Shown in pieces: positions 33,968 through 42,273 of a stretch of DNA of 64,000 bases (position 1 is its first letter; each line of letters begins with the position of its first letter). Location of the stretch: NCBI RefSeq assembly GCF_004137255.1, contig NZ_SDWT01000001.1:1054001-1118000 (forward strand). Direction: 5' to 3'. Source of the DNA: Nocardioides oleivorans (GTDB lineage: Bacteria; Actinomycetota; Actinomycetes; Propionibacteriales; Nocardioidaceae). A program made the position numbers and the translations under genes. The notes below the pieces were generated by a model. That model ran no database searches and was not told where the DNA came from. It worked only from the letters and a program-made list of their open reading frames with translations.

Positions 33968-36900
33968 TCAGTGCCGTCGCGGCTGGCGGCGACGGCGACC
34001 GGTCAGGACGAGGGCCGCGCCCGCGAGCAGCAGGCCCAGCGCCGTCCAGACCAGGAGGACCTGCGGCCCGCCGGTGTCGGGCAGGTCCTGCCCGTTCCCG
34101 CCGTCGTCGCCGTTCCCGCCGTTGCCCTGGTTGTCGGCCACGTCCGGGTCGCCCTTCACCGAGACGGTGAGCGTCGACTGGTAGACGTTGTCAGCGGAGT
34201 CGGTGACCGTGTAGTCGATCGACGCCGTGCCGGTGTAGCCCTTGACCGGGGTGAAGGTGATGGTGCCGTCGGCGTTGACCACCCACGTGCCGACCCCGTC
34301 GAGGGTGTGCTCCTTCACGCACCTCGCCGCGGAGGACCCGGCCGCGACCTTGCCGCTGGCCGTACCGGTGAGCAGGCAGACGGAGCCGGGCTCCAGCTCC
34401 TCGCCCGGGGCGGACTGGTCGTTGTCCAGGACGTCGACCGTCACCGGCGTGGTGGGCGTGGTCTGGTCCTTGTCGGGCTTCGCCTTGCCGATCGGACCGA
34501 CGACGACCGTGATCGTCGCGGTGACCTGGGTGCCGTTGACGTCGGACACGGTGTAGTCGATCGGCGAGGCCGTGCCGGTGAAGCCCTTCTCCGGCTCGAA
34601 GCGGACCTGGCCGTCGACGACGGTCCACACGCCCTCACCGGGCACGATCACCGTGGTCGCGGGCCGGCCCGTGGCCGGGTCGACCAGGCGCAGCGTCGAC
34701 GGGTCGAAGGCGGCGGAGACGGAGCCCGGGGTGTCGTTGCGGAGCACGTCGATCAGCACCGGGGTGTGGTGCGGCGTGGTCGCCCGGTCGTCCACCGCCG
34801 TCGGCGCCACGGGCGTGACGGTGATCGTCAGCGTCGCGGTCACCTGGTTGCCGTGGCTGTCGGCGACGGCGTACGTCACCGGGCTCGCGATGCCGGCGAA
34901 GGCAGGCAGCGGGTCGAAGGTGATCGAGCCGTCGGCGTTGACCGTGTAGGTGCCCTGGTCGGGCACCGTCAGGGTCTTGCCGTCGGCCGAGACCGTCGAG
35001 CCGGCAGGCTGGCCGGCCGTCGTGAAGACCACCGAGGCGGCGACCCACGAGCCGGCGCTGCCGTCGGCGTTCGCGCCGGGCACGTCGTTGCCGAGGACCT
35101 GGACGGTGAGGTCCACGTTCTGCGGCGTCGTGCCCGTGTCGCCGACCGCGCGCGGCGCCGGCCGCACCGTCACCGTGAGCTGCGCGGTGTCGGTGGTGCC
35201 GTTGCTGTCCTCGATCCGGTACGTCACCGGGCTGGTGACGCCGGTGAAGCCGGCGACGGGCGTGAAGGTGACCGAGCCGTCGGCGAGGATCGTCCACGTG
35301 CCCTGACCCGGGACCGCGATCGTCTTCCCGTCGGGCGAGACCGTGGCACCGGCAGGCTGGCCGGCCGTCGTGAAGACTGTCTGGCCGGGCACCAGCGGGG
35401 CCGAGGCGGCGCCGGCAGCGCCGTTCGTGACGCCCGGCAGGGTCACCGGGGTGTTGAACGGCGTGCTGGCGGAGTCGTCGGTGGCCACGGGGACGACCGG
35501 TGCGACCGTGATGACGAGCGTCGAGGAGACCTCGTTGCCGGCCTGGTCGGTCACGGCGTAGGTCACCGCGCTGGCCGGACCCGTGAACGCGTCCTCCGGG
35601 TCGAAGGTGATCGTGCCGTCGGCGTTGACCGTGTAGACGCCCTCGCCGGGCACCGTCAGGGTCTTGCCGTTCGGCGACACGGTCGCTCCGACAGGCTGTC
35701 CGGACGTCGGGAAGACGACCGAGCCGAGGTCGAAGGACCCCGGGTCGCCGTTGGCCAGGAGGCCCGCGGAGTCGTTGTCGAGGACCGGCACGGTGACGTC
35801 CACGTTCTGCGGCGTGGTGTCGTCGTCCGGAGAGGCCGACGGGCCGCGGCGGACGGTGACGGTCAGCTGGGCGGTGTCGGTCGTGCCGTTGCTGTCCTCG
35901 ATCCGGTAGGTCACCGGCGTGGTGGTGCCGGTGTAGCCGGGCGCGGGCGTGAACTCCACCGAACCGTCAGCCTGGATGACGTACTCACCCTGGGTCGGGA
36001 CGGTGATGGTCCGGCCGTCGGTCGAGACCACGGCACCGGCCGGCTGGCCGGTGGCCGGGAAGACCGTGAGGCCCGGCACCAGCGGCGCGGTGGTCGCGCC
36101 GGCGGTGTCGTCGGTCGCACCCGGCAGGGTCACCGCGGCGTTGAACGGCGTGCTGGCCGCGTCGTCGTTGGCGACCGGGTCGATGCCCGTCACCGTGATC
36201 GCCAGCTCGGCCGAGGCGTCGTTGCCGTGGCTGTCGGTCACCGTGTAGACGACCGGGGTCGCGTCTGCGCGGAAGTCCGGCTCCGGGTCGAAGGTGATCG
36301 TGCCGTCGGGGTTGACGGTGTAGACGCCCTCGTCGGGCACCGTCAGGGTCTTGCCCCCGTTGCCCACGACGGCCCCGGCGGGCTGGTCGGCCTGCACGAA
36401 GCGCACCGAGCCGGTGTCCCACGAGCCGGGTGTGCCATCGGCGTTCGGGCCGGGGACGTCACCGTCGAGCACGTCGACCCTGACGTCGACGTTCTGCGGC
36501 GTGGTCGCCTCGTCGTCGTCGGCACTCGGGCCCGGTCGCACCGTGACCCGCAGGTCTGCCTTGGTCGGCGTCCCGTTGGCGTCACGGATCGTGTAGGTCA
36601 CCGCGGAGGTGGTGCCGTCGTACCCGTCCTCGGGCGTGAAGGTGACGCGGCCGCTGTCGTTCAGCGTGAACGAGCCCTGACCGGGGACCGTGATGGTCTT
36701 GCCGCCGTTGGTGATCGTCCAGGTCGCCGGGTTGTCGCCGGCCTCGAACGTGCCGGACGCGTCGTCGATCGGCACGTCGACGTCGCCGGCAACGTCGTTG
36801 CCGGTGAAGTCGAACTCGACCGCGGTGTTGAAGGCCGTGGCGGCGCTGTCGTCGGTCGCGTCCGGCTCGACAGGGTCGACCGTGATCGTGATCGTCGACC

Positions 36901-39193
36901 CGGTCGGGTTGCCGACCGAGTCGTCGACCGTGTAGGCCGCGGGCGTGGTCACACCGCGGAAGCCGGGCTCGGGCTCGAAGGTGACGGCCCCGTCGGGCGC
37001 GATGGTGAAGACGCCCTGGCCGTCGATCGTGAGCGTCTTGCCGCCGTCGCTGACCACGCCGCCGGGAGTGGCGCCCGGGACGAAGACGAAGGACGGCAGG
37101 TCGAACGAGCCGGGTCCGCCACTGGCCGGCTGGCCGGGCGTGTCGTTGCTGAGGACCGTCGGAGCGAGCGTGACCGCCACGCCCTGGGGCGTGGTGTCCT
37201 CGTCCGGCTGGGCCGACGGGCCCGGACGCACGGTGACCACGAGGGTGGCGGTGTCGGTGCCGTCGGCCGAGTCGTAGACCCGGTACTCGACCGGATCGGT
37301 GGTCCCGGAGTAGCCGTCCGCCGGCGTGAAGGTGACGGTGCCGTCGCCGTTGACCTGCCACGTCCCCTCGTCGGTGGTCAGGGTCTTGCCGTTGTTGGTC
37401 GCGTCGGGGCTGGTGAAGACCGTGCGACCCGGCTGGATCGTCACGCTCGCGCCGTCGGCGTCGTCGTTGGTGGCACCCTCGAGCACGACCGGACGCTCGT
37501 ACGCCGTGCTGGTGCTGTCGTCGGTCGCCACCGGGGGGCCGGCGACGACGGTCGGCGTGTAGGTGGACTGGAGCGTGTGGTCGTCGGTGTCGCGCACCTG
37601 GTAGGTCACCGGGGTGGCGGTCCCGACGAAGCCGGGGAGGGGCGTGAAGACGATCTGGCCGCCGACGAGCTCGTAGGTTCCCTGGCCCACCTGGACGGTC
37701 GTGGCCGGCTGGCCGTTCGCGCCGATGAGGGTGAGGGACCCGGGGACGAGGGTCACGCCCGGGATGCCGTCGTTGACCAGCGGGTCGATCGACTGCGGTA
37801 CGCCGCGGGGTCCGGTGGTGGTGTCGGGGACGAGGACCGGCACGACGTCGACGGTGACGGTGCCCGTGCCGGTGCCGCCGAGGTTGTCGGTGACGACGAC
37901 GTCGACGGGCGTGGCGGGGCCGCTGAAGCCGGGCGCCGGCGCGAAGGTGACCTCGGCAGTCGCGGGGTCGAGCGTGAACACTCCCTCGCCCGGGACGGTG
38001 ACGACGGTGCCGTCCCCGTTGACGGTCCCGCCGGGGGGCGCCACGAGGCGGATCTCCTCGATCGTGGTGAGGGTGTCACCGGGCTGGTAGGGCACCGTGA
38101 CCGTCACCGGCTCGCCCTGGTCGGTCGAGGCCGTCGGCGGGTCCTGCACCACGGGGGTGTTGGAGGTGGCGAAGGTGGCACCGATCAGGTCCAGGCCACC
38201 GTTGGCACTGCCGTCCGTGGTGAGGATCGGGCTGGCCTGCGCAGCAGTGGTGGCGTCGTTCGGCAGCAGGGAGACGCCGCGGATCTGCTGTCCGGCGCTC
38301 ACGCCGAGGTCGGCGAGGGAGATGTAGACGCCGGCCACGCGCTGGGCGCCGGTGACGTCCGTCGGTCGGTAGTTGACCTCGTTGCCGGTGCGGCTGAGCA
38401 CGGTGGACGGCATGTTGTCCCGCACGGTGCCCCACGCGGTCGTGGGCACGGACACGATCGGCCCCCAGGCGGTGGGTCGGCCCTGGCCGTCGATCGCGGT
38501 CACGGCCGCCACCTTGAACGGGTCGTTCCCACCGCGCTCGAGCAGCGCGAGCCCGGCGCCGGTCGGGTTGGTGGTCGAGATCGGCGTCGAGCGCATGAAG
38601 CTGATCCGCTCGATGTTGTTGGTGTTCGTCGTGGCAGCGTTGGCGAAGGTGTTGTCGGTGCCCTCGGTGATGATGCTGGTCCCGACCACGTCCTGCATCG
38701 AGCGGCCGGCCGGGTTGGACGACACGACCTGGTTGAACGGCGCCGCGGCGCTCGCGCGCGCGGCGAAGATCAGGTCCTTGACCCCGGTGATGGTGGCGTT
38801 GTCGACGCGCAGCAGGTCCACGTAGCTGCCGTCGTTGCCGCCCGGGAGCACGCGCGTGGTCACGCCGCCGACGGTGAAGTCGACCAGCCGCTGCGCGTCC
38901 CCCACGCCGTACTCCATGGTGACCGGGCCACCACAGGTGCCGCCGACTGCTCCGGCGTTGCACGGGTTGCCCGCGGTGGTGGCCACCGTCGCAGTCGGGG
39001 TCACGACCGGCTCCACCGTGACGGACGCGATCGGCACAGGCGCTGCGCTCGCGCCCGGAGCGAGCGCGGTGTCGACGGCGACGGCCGCGACCATCGAGCT
39101 CGCGACGAACGCGAAGGTGACGCCCACCCGGGTGACCACCTCGCCCCTGGTGTGCGGACGTGCACCATTGGCTGCCTGCAGGATCGAGCTCAT
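33968..39193 (-). CDS. LPxTG-anchored surface protein with about 12 CshA-type fibril repeats
   Basis: A 1741-residue surface protein. The N-terminus has a long signal region (about residues 20-50, VTFAFVASSMVAAVAV then ASA). A unique domain of about 330 residues follows, with GGPVTMEYGVGDAQRLVDFT. From about residue 380 to 1695 come roughly 12 repeats of about 105 residues, each with the core GEGVYTVNADGTITFDP, a TPVTYTVTDSxGN strand and an ANDDSASTPFN turn, matching the CshA-type fibril repeat. The end is a sortase signal: LPDTG at 1704-1708, a hydrophobic helix and RRRRQPRRH. ATG 39193 was chosen; an in-frame extension to 39349 has no signal features. Likely adhesion or fibril function. No sortase gene is in the window. 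Confidence 0.88.
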   Translation of the reverse strand: MSSILQAANGARPHTRGEVVTRVGVTFAFVASSMVAAVAVDTALAPGASAAPVPIASVTVEPVVTPTATVATTAGNPCNAGAVGGTCGGPVTMEYGVGDAQRLVDFTVGGVTTRVLPGGNDGSYVDLLRVDNATITGVKDLIFAARASAAAPFNQVVSSNPAGRSMQDVVGTSIITEGTDNTFANAATTNTNNIERISFMRSTPISTTNPTGAGLALLERGGNDPFKVAAVTAIDGQGRPTAWGPIVSVPTTAWGTVRDNMPSTVLSRTGNEVNYRPTDVTGAQRVAGVYISLADLGVSAGQQIRGVSLLPNDATTAAQASPILTTDGSANGGLDLIGATFATSNTPVVQDPPTASTDQGEPVTVTVPYQPGDTLTTIEEIRLVAPPGGTVNGDGTVVTVPGEGVFTLDPATAEVTFAPAPGFSGPATPVDVVVTDNLGGTGTGTVTVDVVPVLVPDTTTGPRGVPQSIDPLVNDGIPGVTLVPGSLTLIGANGQPATTVQVGQGTYELVGGQIVFTPLPGFVGTATPVTYQVRDTDDHTLQSTYTPTVVAGPPVATDDSTSTAYERPVVLEGATNDDADGASVTIQPGRTVFTSPDATNNGKTLTTDEGTWQVNGDGTVTFTPADGYSGTTDPVEYRVYDSADGTDTATLVVTVRPGPSAQPDEDTTPQGVAVTLAPTVLSNDTPGQPASGGPGSFDLPSFVFVPGATPGGVVSDGGKTLTIDGQGVFTIAPDGAVTFEPEPGFRGVTTPAAYTVDDSVGNPTGSTITITVDPVEPDATDDSAATAFNTAVEFDFTGNDVAGDVDVPIDDASGTFEAGDNPATWTITNGGKTITVPGQGSFTLNDSGRVTFTPEDGYDGTTSAVTYTIRDANGTPTKADLRVTVRPGPSADDDEATTPQNVDVRVDVLDGDVPGPNADGTPGSWDTGSVRFVQADQPAGAVVGNGGKTLTVPDEGVYTVNPDGTITFDPEPDFRADATPVVYTVTDSHGNDASAELAITVTGIDPVANDDAASTPFNAAVTLPGATDDTAGATTAPLVPGLTVFPATGQPAGAVVSTDGRTITVPTQGEYVIQADGSVEFTPAPGYTGTTTPVTYRIEDSNGTTDTAQLTVTVRRGPSASPDDDTTPQNVDVTVPVLDNDSAGLLANGDPGSFDLGSVVFPTSGQPVGATVSPNGKTLTVPGEGVYTVNADGTITFDPEDAFTGPASAVTYAVTDQAGNEVSSTLVITVAPVVPVATDDSASTPFNTPVTLPGVTNGAAGAASAPLVPGQTVFTTAGQPAGATVSPDGKTIAVPGQGTWTILADGSVTFTPVAGFTGVTSPVTYRIEDSNGTTDTAQLTVTVRPAPRAVGDTGTTPQNVDLTVQVLGNDVPGANADGSAGSWVAASVVFTTAGQPAGSTVSADGKTLTVPDQGTYTVNADGSITFDPLPAFAGIASPVTYAVADSHGNQVTATLTITVTPVAPTAVDDRATTPHHTPVLIDVLRNDTPGSVSAAFDPSTLRLVDPATGRPATTVIVPGEGVWTVVDGQVRFEPEKGFTGTASPIDYTVSDVNGTQVTATITVVVGPIGKAKPDKDQTTPTTPVTVDVLDNDQSAPGEELEPGSVCLLTGTASGKVAAGSSAARCVKEHTLDGVGTWVVNADGTITFTPVKGYTGTASIDYTVTDSADNVYQSTLTVSVKGDPDVADNQGNGGNGDDGGNGQDLPDTGGPQVLLVWTALGLLLAGAALVLTGRRRRQPRRH

Positions 39194-39279
39194 TGCCCCG
39201 TGTGTTCGCTTTCGCCGAGCGCCCCGGGACCAGTTCCGCGGGACTTTTGCCCGGCCAACCCAAAGGCATTCAGTGAACA

Positions 39280-39306
39280 CTTGAACTCTGCTTGAGAAGA
39301 ACTTGA
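39280..39306 (-). promoter_or_regulatory. Three 11-bp-phased direct repeats upstream of the LPxTG gene
   Basis: On the minus strand TCAAG occurs three times (plus-strand CTTGA at 39280, 39291 and 39302) exactly 11 bp apart, in an AT-richer patch. Helically phased direct repeats of this pitch are typical for SARP or OmpR/PhoP-type regulators. The array lies about 90 bp before the start codon. Confidence 0.45.
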
Positions 39307-39353
39307 GAGAGGCCTGGGTCACGCCGGAGCCGCGAAGCGCGCGCCCCACGGTC

Positions 39354-39359
39354 TAGCCT
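39354..39359 (+). promoter_or_regulatory. Leaderless -10 box for the iron-permease-domain gene
   Basis: TAGCCT, 6 nt before ATG 39366; no Shine-Dalgarno sequence. Confidence 0.55.
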
Positions 39360-39365
39360 CCCGCC

Positions 39366-39761
39366 ATGGAGCGCAAGGAGGCGGCCGAGAGCCGCGAGCG
39401 GCAGGACGGGCTCGACCCGTTCGAGAGGTTCGTCGAGGTGGCCACCGGCGTGATCAGCCGGGCGCCGTTCTTCGCCGTCTGCGTCGCGGTCGTCGTGATC
39501 TGGGCGGCGAGCTTCCCGCTCTGGAAGAGCACGACGAAGTGGGAGCTGGCCATCCACACCTTCGGAGCGGTGCTGTCGCTGCTCCTGCTGGTGCTGCTGG
39601 AGAACGCCGGGCGCCGCAACAGCGAGGCCCAGCAGGAGAAGCTCAACGTGATCGCCGAGGCGCTCGCCGCGCTCATGGACTCACGGGCGGCCGACGACCC
39701 CGAGCTGCGGGAGGCGGCCGAGAACCTGCGCGAGGCCGTCGGCCTGGAGGAGCGGCACTAG
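39366..39761 (+). CDS. Low-affinity iron permease-domain (PF04120-like) membrane protein
   Basis: A 131-residue protein with two membrane helices (about 35-52 and 60-80). The order FERFVEVATGVISRAPFFAV, then VVVIWAASFPLW, then WELAIHTFGAVLSLLLLVLLENAGRR (in part) follows the bacterial PF04120 pattern (W..SGP.F..S..W....NT...V.TF..VFL.QN). The C-terminal helix is charged. Despite the family name, transport activity of such short bacterial members is not established. Start fixed by the leaderless promoter. Confidence 0.65.
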   Translation: MERKEAAESRERQDGLDPFERFVEVATGVISRAPFFAVCVAVVVIWAASFPLWKSTTKWELAIHTFGAVLSLLLLVLLENAGRRNSEAQQEKLNVIAEALAALMDSRAADDPELREAAENLREAVGLEERH

Positions 39762-39778
39762 CCCCCTGCCCCGGAGGG

Positions 39779-40834
39779 TCAGACGGCGAGGAGGCGCAGC
39801 GTCGTCTCGCGGTTGGGCGACGCCGTGGCGTCGGTGCCCGCGTGCGCACCGGCGACCGGGTGCACCATCACCTCGTCGACGCCGTACTCCCCCGCGAGCT
39901 CGGCGAGCTGCTTGCGCGCCTGCTCGGGGTCACCCACCACCCAGCGAGCCGCCATCGCCTGCCCGAAGGCCCGCTGGTCCGGGGTCATCTCGACCGCCTC
40001 AGCCTCCTCGACCAGCCGCTGCGGCAGCAGCGGGGCCCCGGTGCGGAGCGCCAGCATCATCTGGATGTTGGGCAGCGCCTGGCGACGCGCCTCCTCCTCG
40101 GTCTCGGCGACGACGGCGTTGACGGTGAGGAAGGTCCGGGGCTCGGGGTACTCCGGGGAGGGCCGGTACGACGAGCGGTAGAGGTCGAGCGCGACCCCGG
40201 TCCCCTCGCCCTGGAAGTGGTGCGCGAAGACGTACGGCAGCCCCTTCTCGGCAGCCAGCCGCGCGGAGTAGTCCGACGAGCCGAGCAGCCAGATGTCGGC
40301 GACCGAGCGGGCGGACGGGGTCGCGCGCAACGGCTGGCGTCGCGGCCCGATCTGCAGCTCGACGCCGTCACTCGTCATCAGCGTGCGGATGTCCTCGACG
40401 TAGTCGGGGAACTTGCTGACCGCCTCGTCCGCCGACTCCGCGCTGCCGCCGCGCAGGACGTACCTGGTGAGCGGGTCGGTGCCGGGTGCGCGGCCGATGC
40501 CGAGGTCGATGCGCCCGGGATAGGCCGCCTCGAGCAGGGCGAACTGCTCGGCCACCACCAGCGGCGCGTGGTTCGGCAGCATGACCCCGCCGGAGCCGAC
40601 CTTGATGCGCGAGGTGGCCGCGGCGAGCATCGCGATCAGGACCGGCGGGTTCGTCGCGGCGACCGCGGGCATGTTGTGGTGCTCGGCGATCCAATAGCGG
40701 GTGTAGCCCGCCTCGTCGGCGACCTGCGCCAGGCTGCGCGAAGCGGCGATGGCGTCGCCGGTGGTCTGGTCGCTGCGGACGGGCACGAGGTCGAGCACGG
40801 AGAGAGCAGTCACTGTCGTCACAGCGTCGCGCAC
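39779..40834 (-). CDS. LLM-class (luciferase-like) flavin-dependent monooxygenase
   Basis: A 351-residue TIM-barrel flavoprotein. LSVLDLVPVRSDQTTGDAI at the N-terminus, RYWIAEHHNMPAVAATNP, and GSGGVMLPNHAPLVVAEQFA are the hallmarks of the single-component luciferase-like group (TIGR03558-like). Three GTG codons (40834, 40822, 40813) could start it; 40834 gives the fullest N-terminus and none has a clear Shine-Dalgarno sequence. It is divergent from an MFS transporter and shares a perfect palindromic operator with it, which suggests joint control by an unlinked regulator of a xenobiotic response. Substrate unknown. Confidence 0.85.
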   Translation of the reverse strand: MRDAVTTVTALSVLDLVPVRSDQTTGDAIAASRSLAQVADEAGYTRYWIAEHHNMPAVAATNPPVLIAMLAAATSRIKVGSGGVMLPNHAPLVVAEQFALLEAAYPGRIDLGIGRAPGTDPLTRYVLRGGSAESADEAVSKFPDYVEDIRTLMTSDGVELQIGPRRQPLRATPSARSVADIWLLGSSDYSARLAAEKGLPYVFAHHFQGEGTGVALDLYRSSYRPSPEYPEPRTFLTVNAVVAETEEEARRQALPNIQMMLALRTGAPLLPQRLVEEAEAVEMTPDQRAFGQAMAARWVVGDPEQARKQLAELAGEYGVDEVMVHPVAGAHAGTDATASPNRETTLRLLAV

Positions 40835-40852
40835 GTCACCGTTATTCCGATT

Positions 40853-40874
40853 GACCTCAGGTGCACCTGAGGTC
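40853..40874. promoter_or_regulatory. Perfect 22-bp palindromic operator
   Basis: GACCTCAGGTG followed directly by its exact reverse complement. It sits between the divergent monooxygenase and MFS genes and lies within the spacer between TTGACC (40851-40856) and TACCGT (40876-40881), so a bound repressor would block the MFS promoter. No regulator gene is adjacent. Confidence 0.7.
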
Positions 40875-40875
40875 C

Positions 40876-40881
40876 TACCGT
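40876..40881 (+). promoter_or_regulatory. Leaderless -10 box for the MFS gene
   Basis: TACCGT, 6 nt before GTG 40888. It supports 40888 over the upstream GTG at 40861, which lies inside the operator. Confidence 0.55.
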
Positions 40882-40887
40882 CACGGG

Positions 40888-42273
40888 GTGACCACCGGCA
40901 CGACCCCCGAGACCGCGCCGCGCGAGCGCATCCTGTCCCCCGCCTACGCCGCGACCACGATCGGCCTGTTCTCGCTGATCGCCTTCGCCGCGTTCGAGGC
41001 GATGGCGGTGACCACCGTGATGCCGACGGTGGCACGCAGCCTCGACGGGTTCGACTACTACGCGCTCTCCTTCGCCGCGCCCTTCGCCAGCGGCGTCGTC
41101 GGCATGGTCGCCGCGGGCATGTGGTGCGACCGGCGTGGACCGCTGCAGCCGCTGCTCTTCTCGCTGGTGGGCTTCTCGGCCGGTCTGGTCGTGTGCGGGG
41201 TGGCCGCCGACATGGAGGTGTTCGTCGTCGGCCGGATCGTCCAGGGCCTCGGTGGCGGTGCGCTGGTCGTGGTGGCGTACGTCCTCGTCGGGCTGGTCTA
41301 CCCGGCCCACCTGCAGGGGTCCGTCTTCGCCGCCTTCGCAGCGGCCTGGGTGCTGCCGGCGTTGTTCGGCCCGGGGGTCGCGGCCTTCGTCGCCAGCACC
41401 CTGGGGTGGCGCTGGGTGTTCCTCGGCATCGTGGTCCTGGTCGCGGTCGCGGCCGTGATGGTCACCGGCACCGCCCGCCGCCAGCCCGTCCCGGCAGAGC
41501 CCGGCGCAGCCTCGCCGGCACGGTTCGGGTGGGCCGTGCTGGCCGCCGCCGCGGTGCTCGCGCTGGAGCTCCTCGGCTCCGGCACCGGCCCCACCCTGGT
41601 CGCCGCCGCCGTGGCGTTCGTCCTGGTCGTGGTCGGCGTACGACCCCTGCTGCCGCCGGGCACGCTGACCGGTGGTCGCGGCCTGCCGTCGGTGATCGCC
41701 ACCCGCGGCCTGCTGTCCGCGTCGTTCTTCTGCGCCGAGGCCTACATCGTCTACGTGCTGCAGGAGCGGTGGGACCTGACTCCCGGTCAGGCGGGCATCG
41801 CACTCACCTGCGTCGGCGTGGTCTGGGCGCTCTCGAGCCAGGCGTCGTCGCGGCTCGGCGACCGGGTGTCCCACGCGACGGCGCTGCGGTTCGGCACGGC
41901 CGTGGTCCTGCTCGGCATCTCGCTCATCGCGCTCGTGGTGTGGCTGCGCTCGGAGGGCGTCGGCGTCCCCGCGGTCGCGCCGGCGGCAGCCTACGTCCTC
42001 GGCAGCGTCGGGATGGGCTTCGCCTATCCCCGCACGGGCGTCGCGATGCTCGCCTCGGCCACCGACGAGGACCGGGGCTTCAACTCCTCCGCCCTGACCG
42101 TCGCCGACTCCCTCGGCGCCGCGCTCGCGCTGTCGGTGAGCGGCATCGCGTACGCCGCCGCGGTGCGGGCCGGGATCGACCCCTTCCCGGTCGTCTACCT
42201 GCTCGCCGTCGCGATCGGCGCGCTCGGGGTGCTCGCCGCGTCGCGCGTCGTCAGCCGTACGTCGCCCGCCTGA
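40888..42273 (+). CDS. MFS transporter (drug-efflux type)
   Basis: A 461-residue transporter with about 12-14 membrane helices. The loop-2 motif appears as AAGMWCDRRGPLQPLL, the family motif in the antiporter helix as GRIVQGLGGGALVVVAYVLV, and the second half has SSRLGDRVSH. The pattern fits drug:proton antiporters. GTG 40888 is set by the leaderless promoter. Its end overlaps the convergent DUF418 gene by 23 bp. Divergent partner: a flavin monooxygenase. Together they look like a modify-and-export pair. Confidence 0.88.
   Translation: MTTGTTPETAPRERILSPAYAATTIGLFSLIAFAAFEAMAVTTVMPTVARSLDGFDYYALSFAAPFASGVVGMVAAGMWCDRRGPLQPLLFSLVGFSAGLVVCGVAADMEVFVVGRIVQGLGGGALVVVAYVLVGLVYPAHLQGSVFAAFAAAWVLPALFGPGVAAFVASTLGWRWVFLGIVVLVAVAAVMVTGTARRQPVPAEPGAASPARFGWAVLAAAAVLALELLGSGTGPTLVAAAVAFVLVVVGVRPLLPPGTLTGGRGLPSVIATRGLLSASFFCAEAYIVYVLQERWDLTPGQAGIALTCVGVVWALSSQASSRLGDRVSHATALRFGTAVVLLGISLIALVVWLRSEGVGVPAVAPAAAYVLGSVGMGFAYPRTGVAMLASATDEDRGFNSSALTVADSLGAALALSVSGIAYAAAVRAGIDPFPVVYLLAVAIGALGVLAASRVVSRTSPA

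Noticed and set aside
33965..39295. Open frame of 1776 codons on the plus strand opposite the LPxTG gene
   Set aside because: Its composition (Arg, Gly, Val, Asp, His) is that of a shadow of GC-rich codons; no start signal or domain; the minus-strand protein has signal peptide, repeats and LPDTG.
40861..40890. GTG 40861 as the start of the MFS gene
   Set aside because: It lies within the palindromic operator and upstream of the -10 box; GTG 40888 fits the leaderless spacing.
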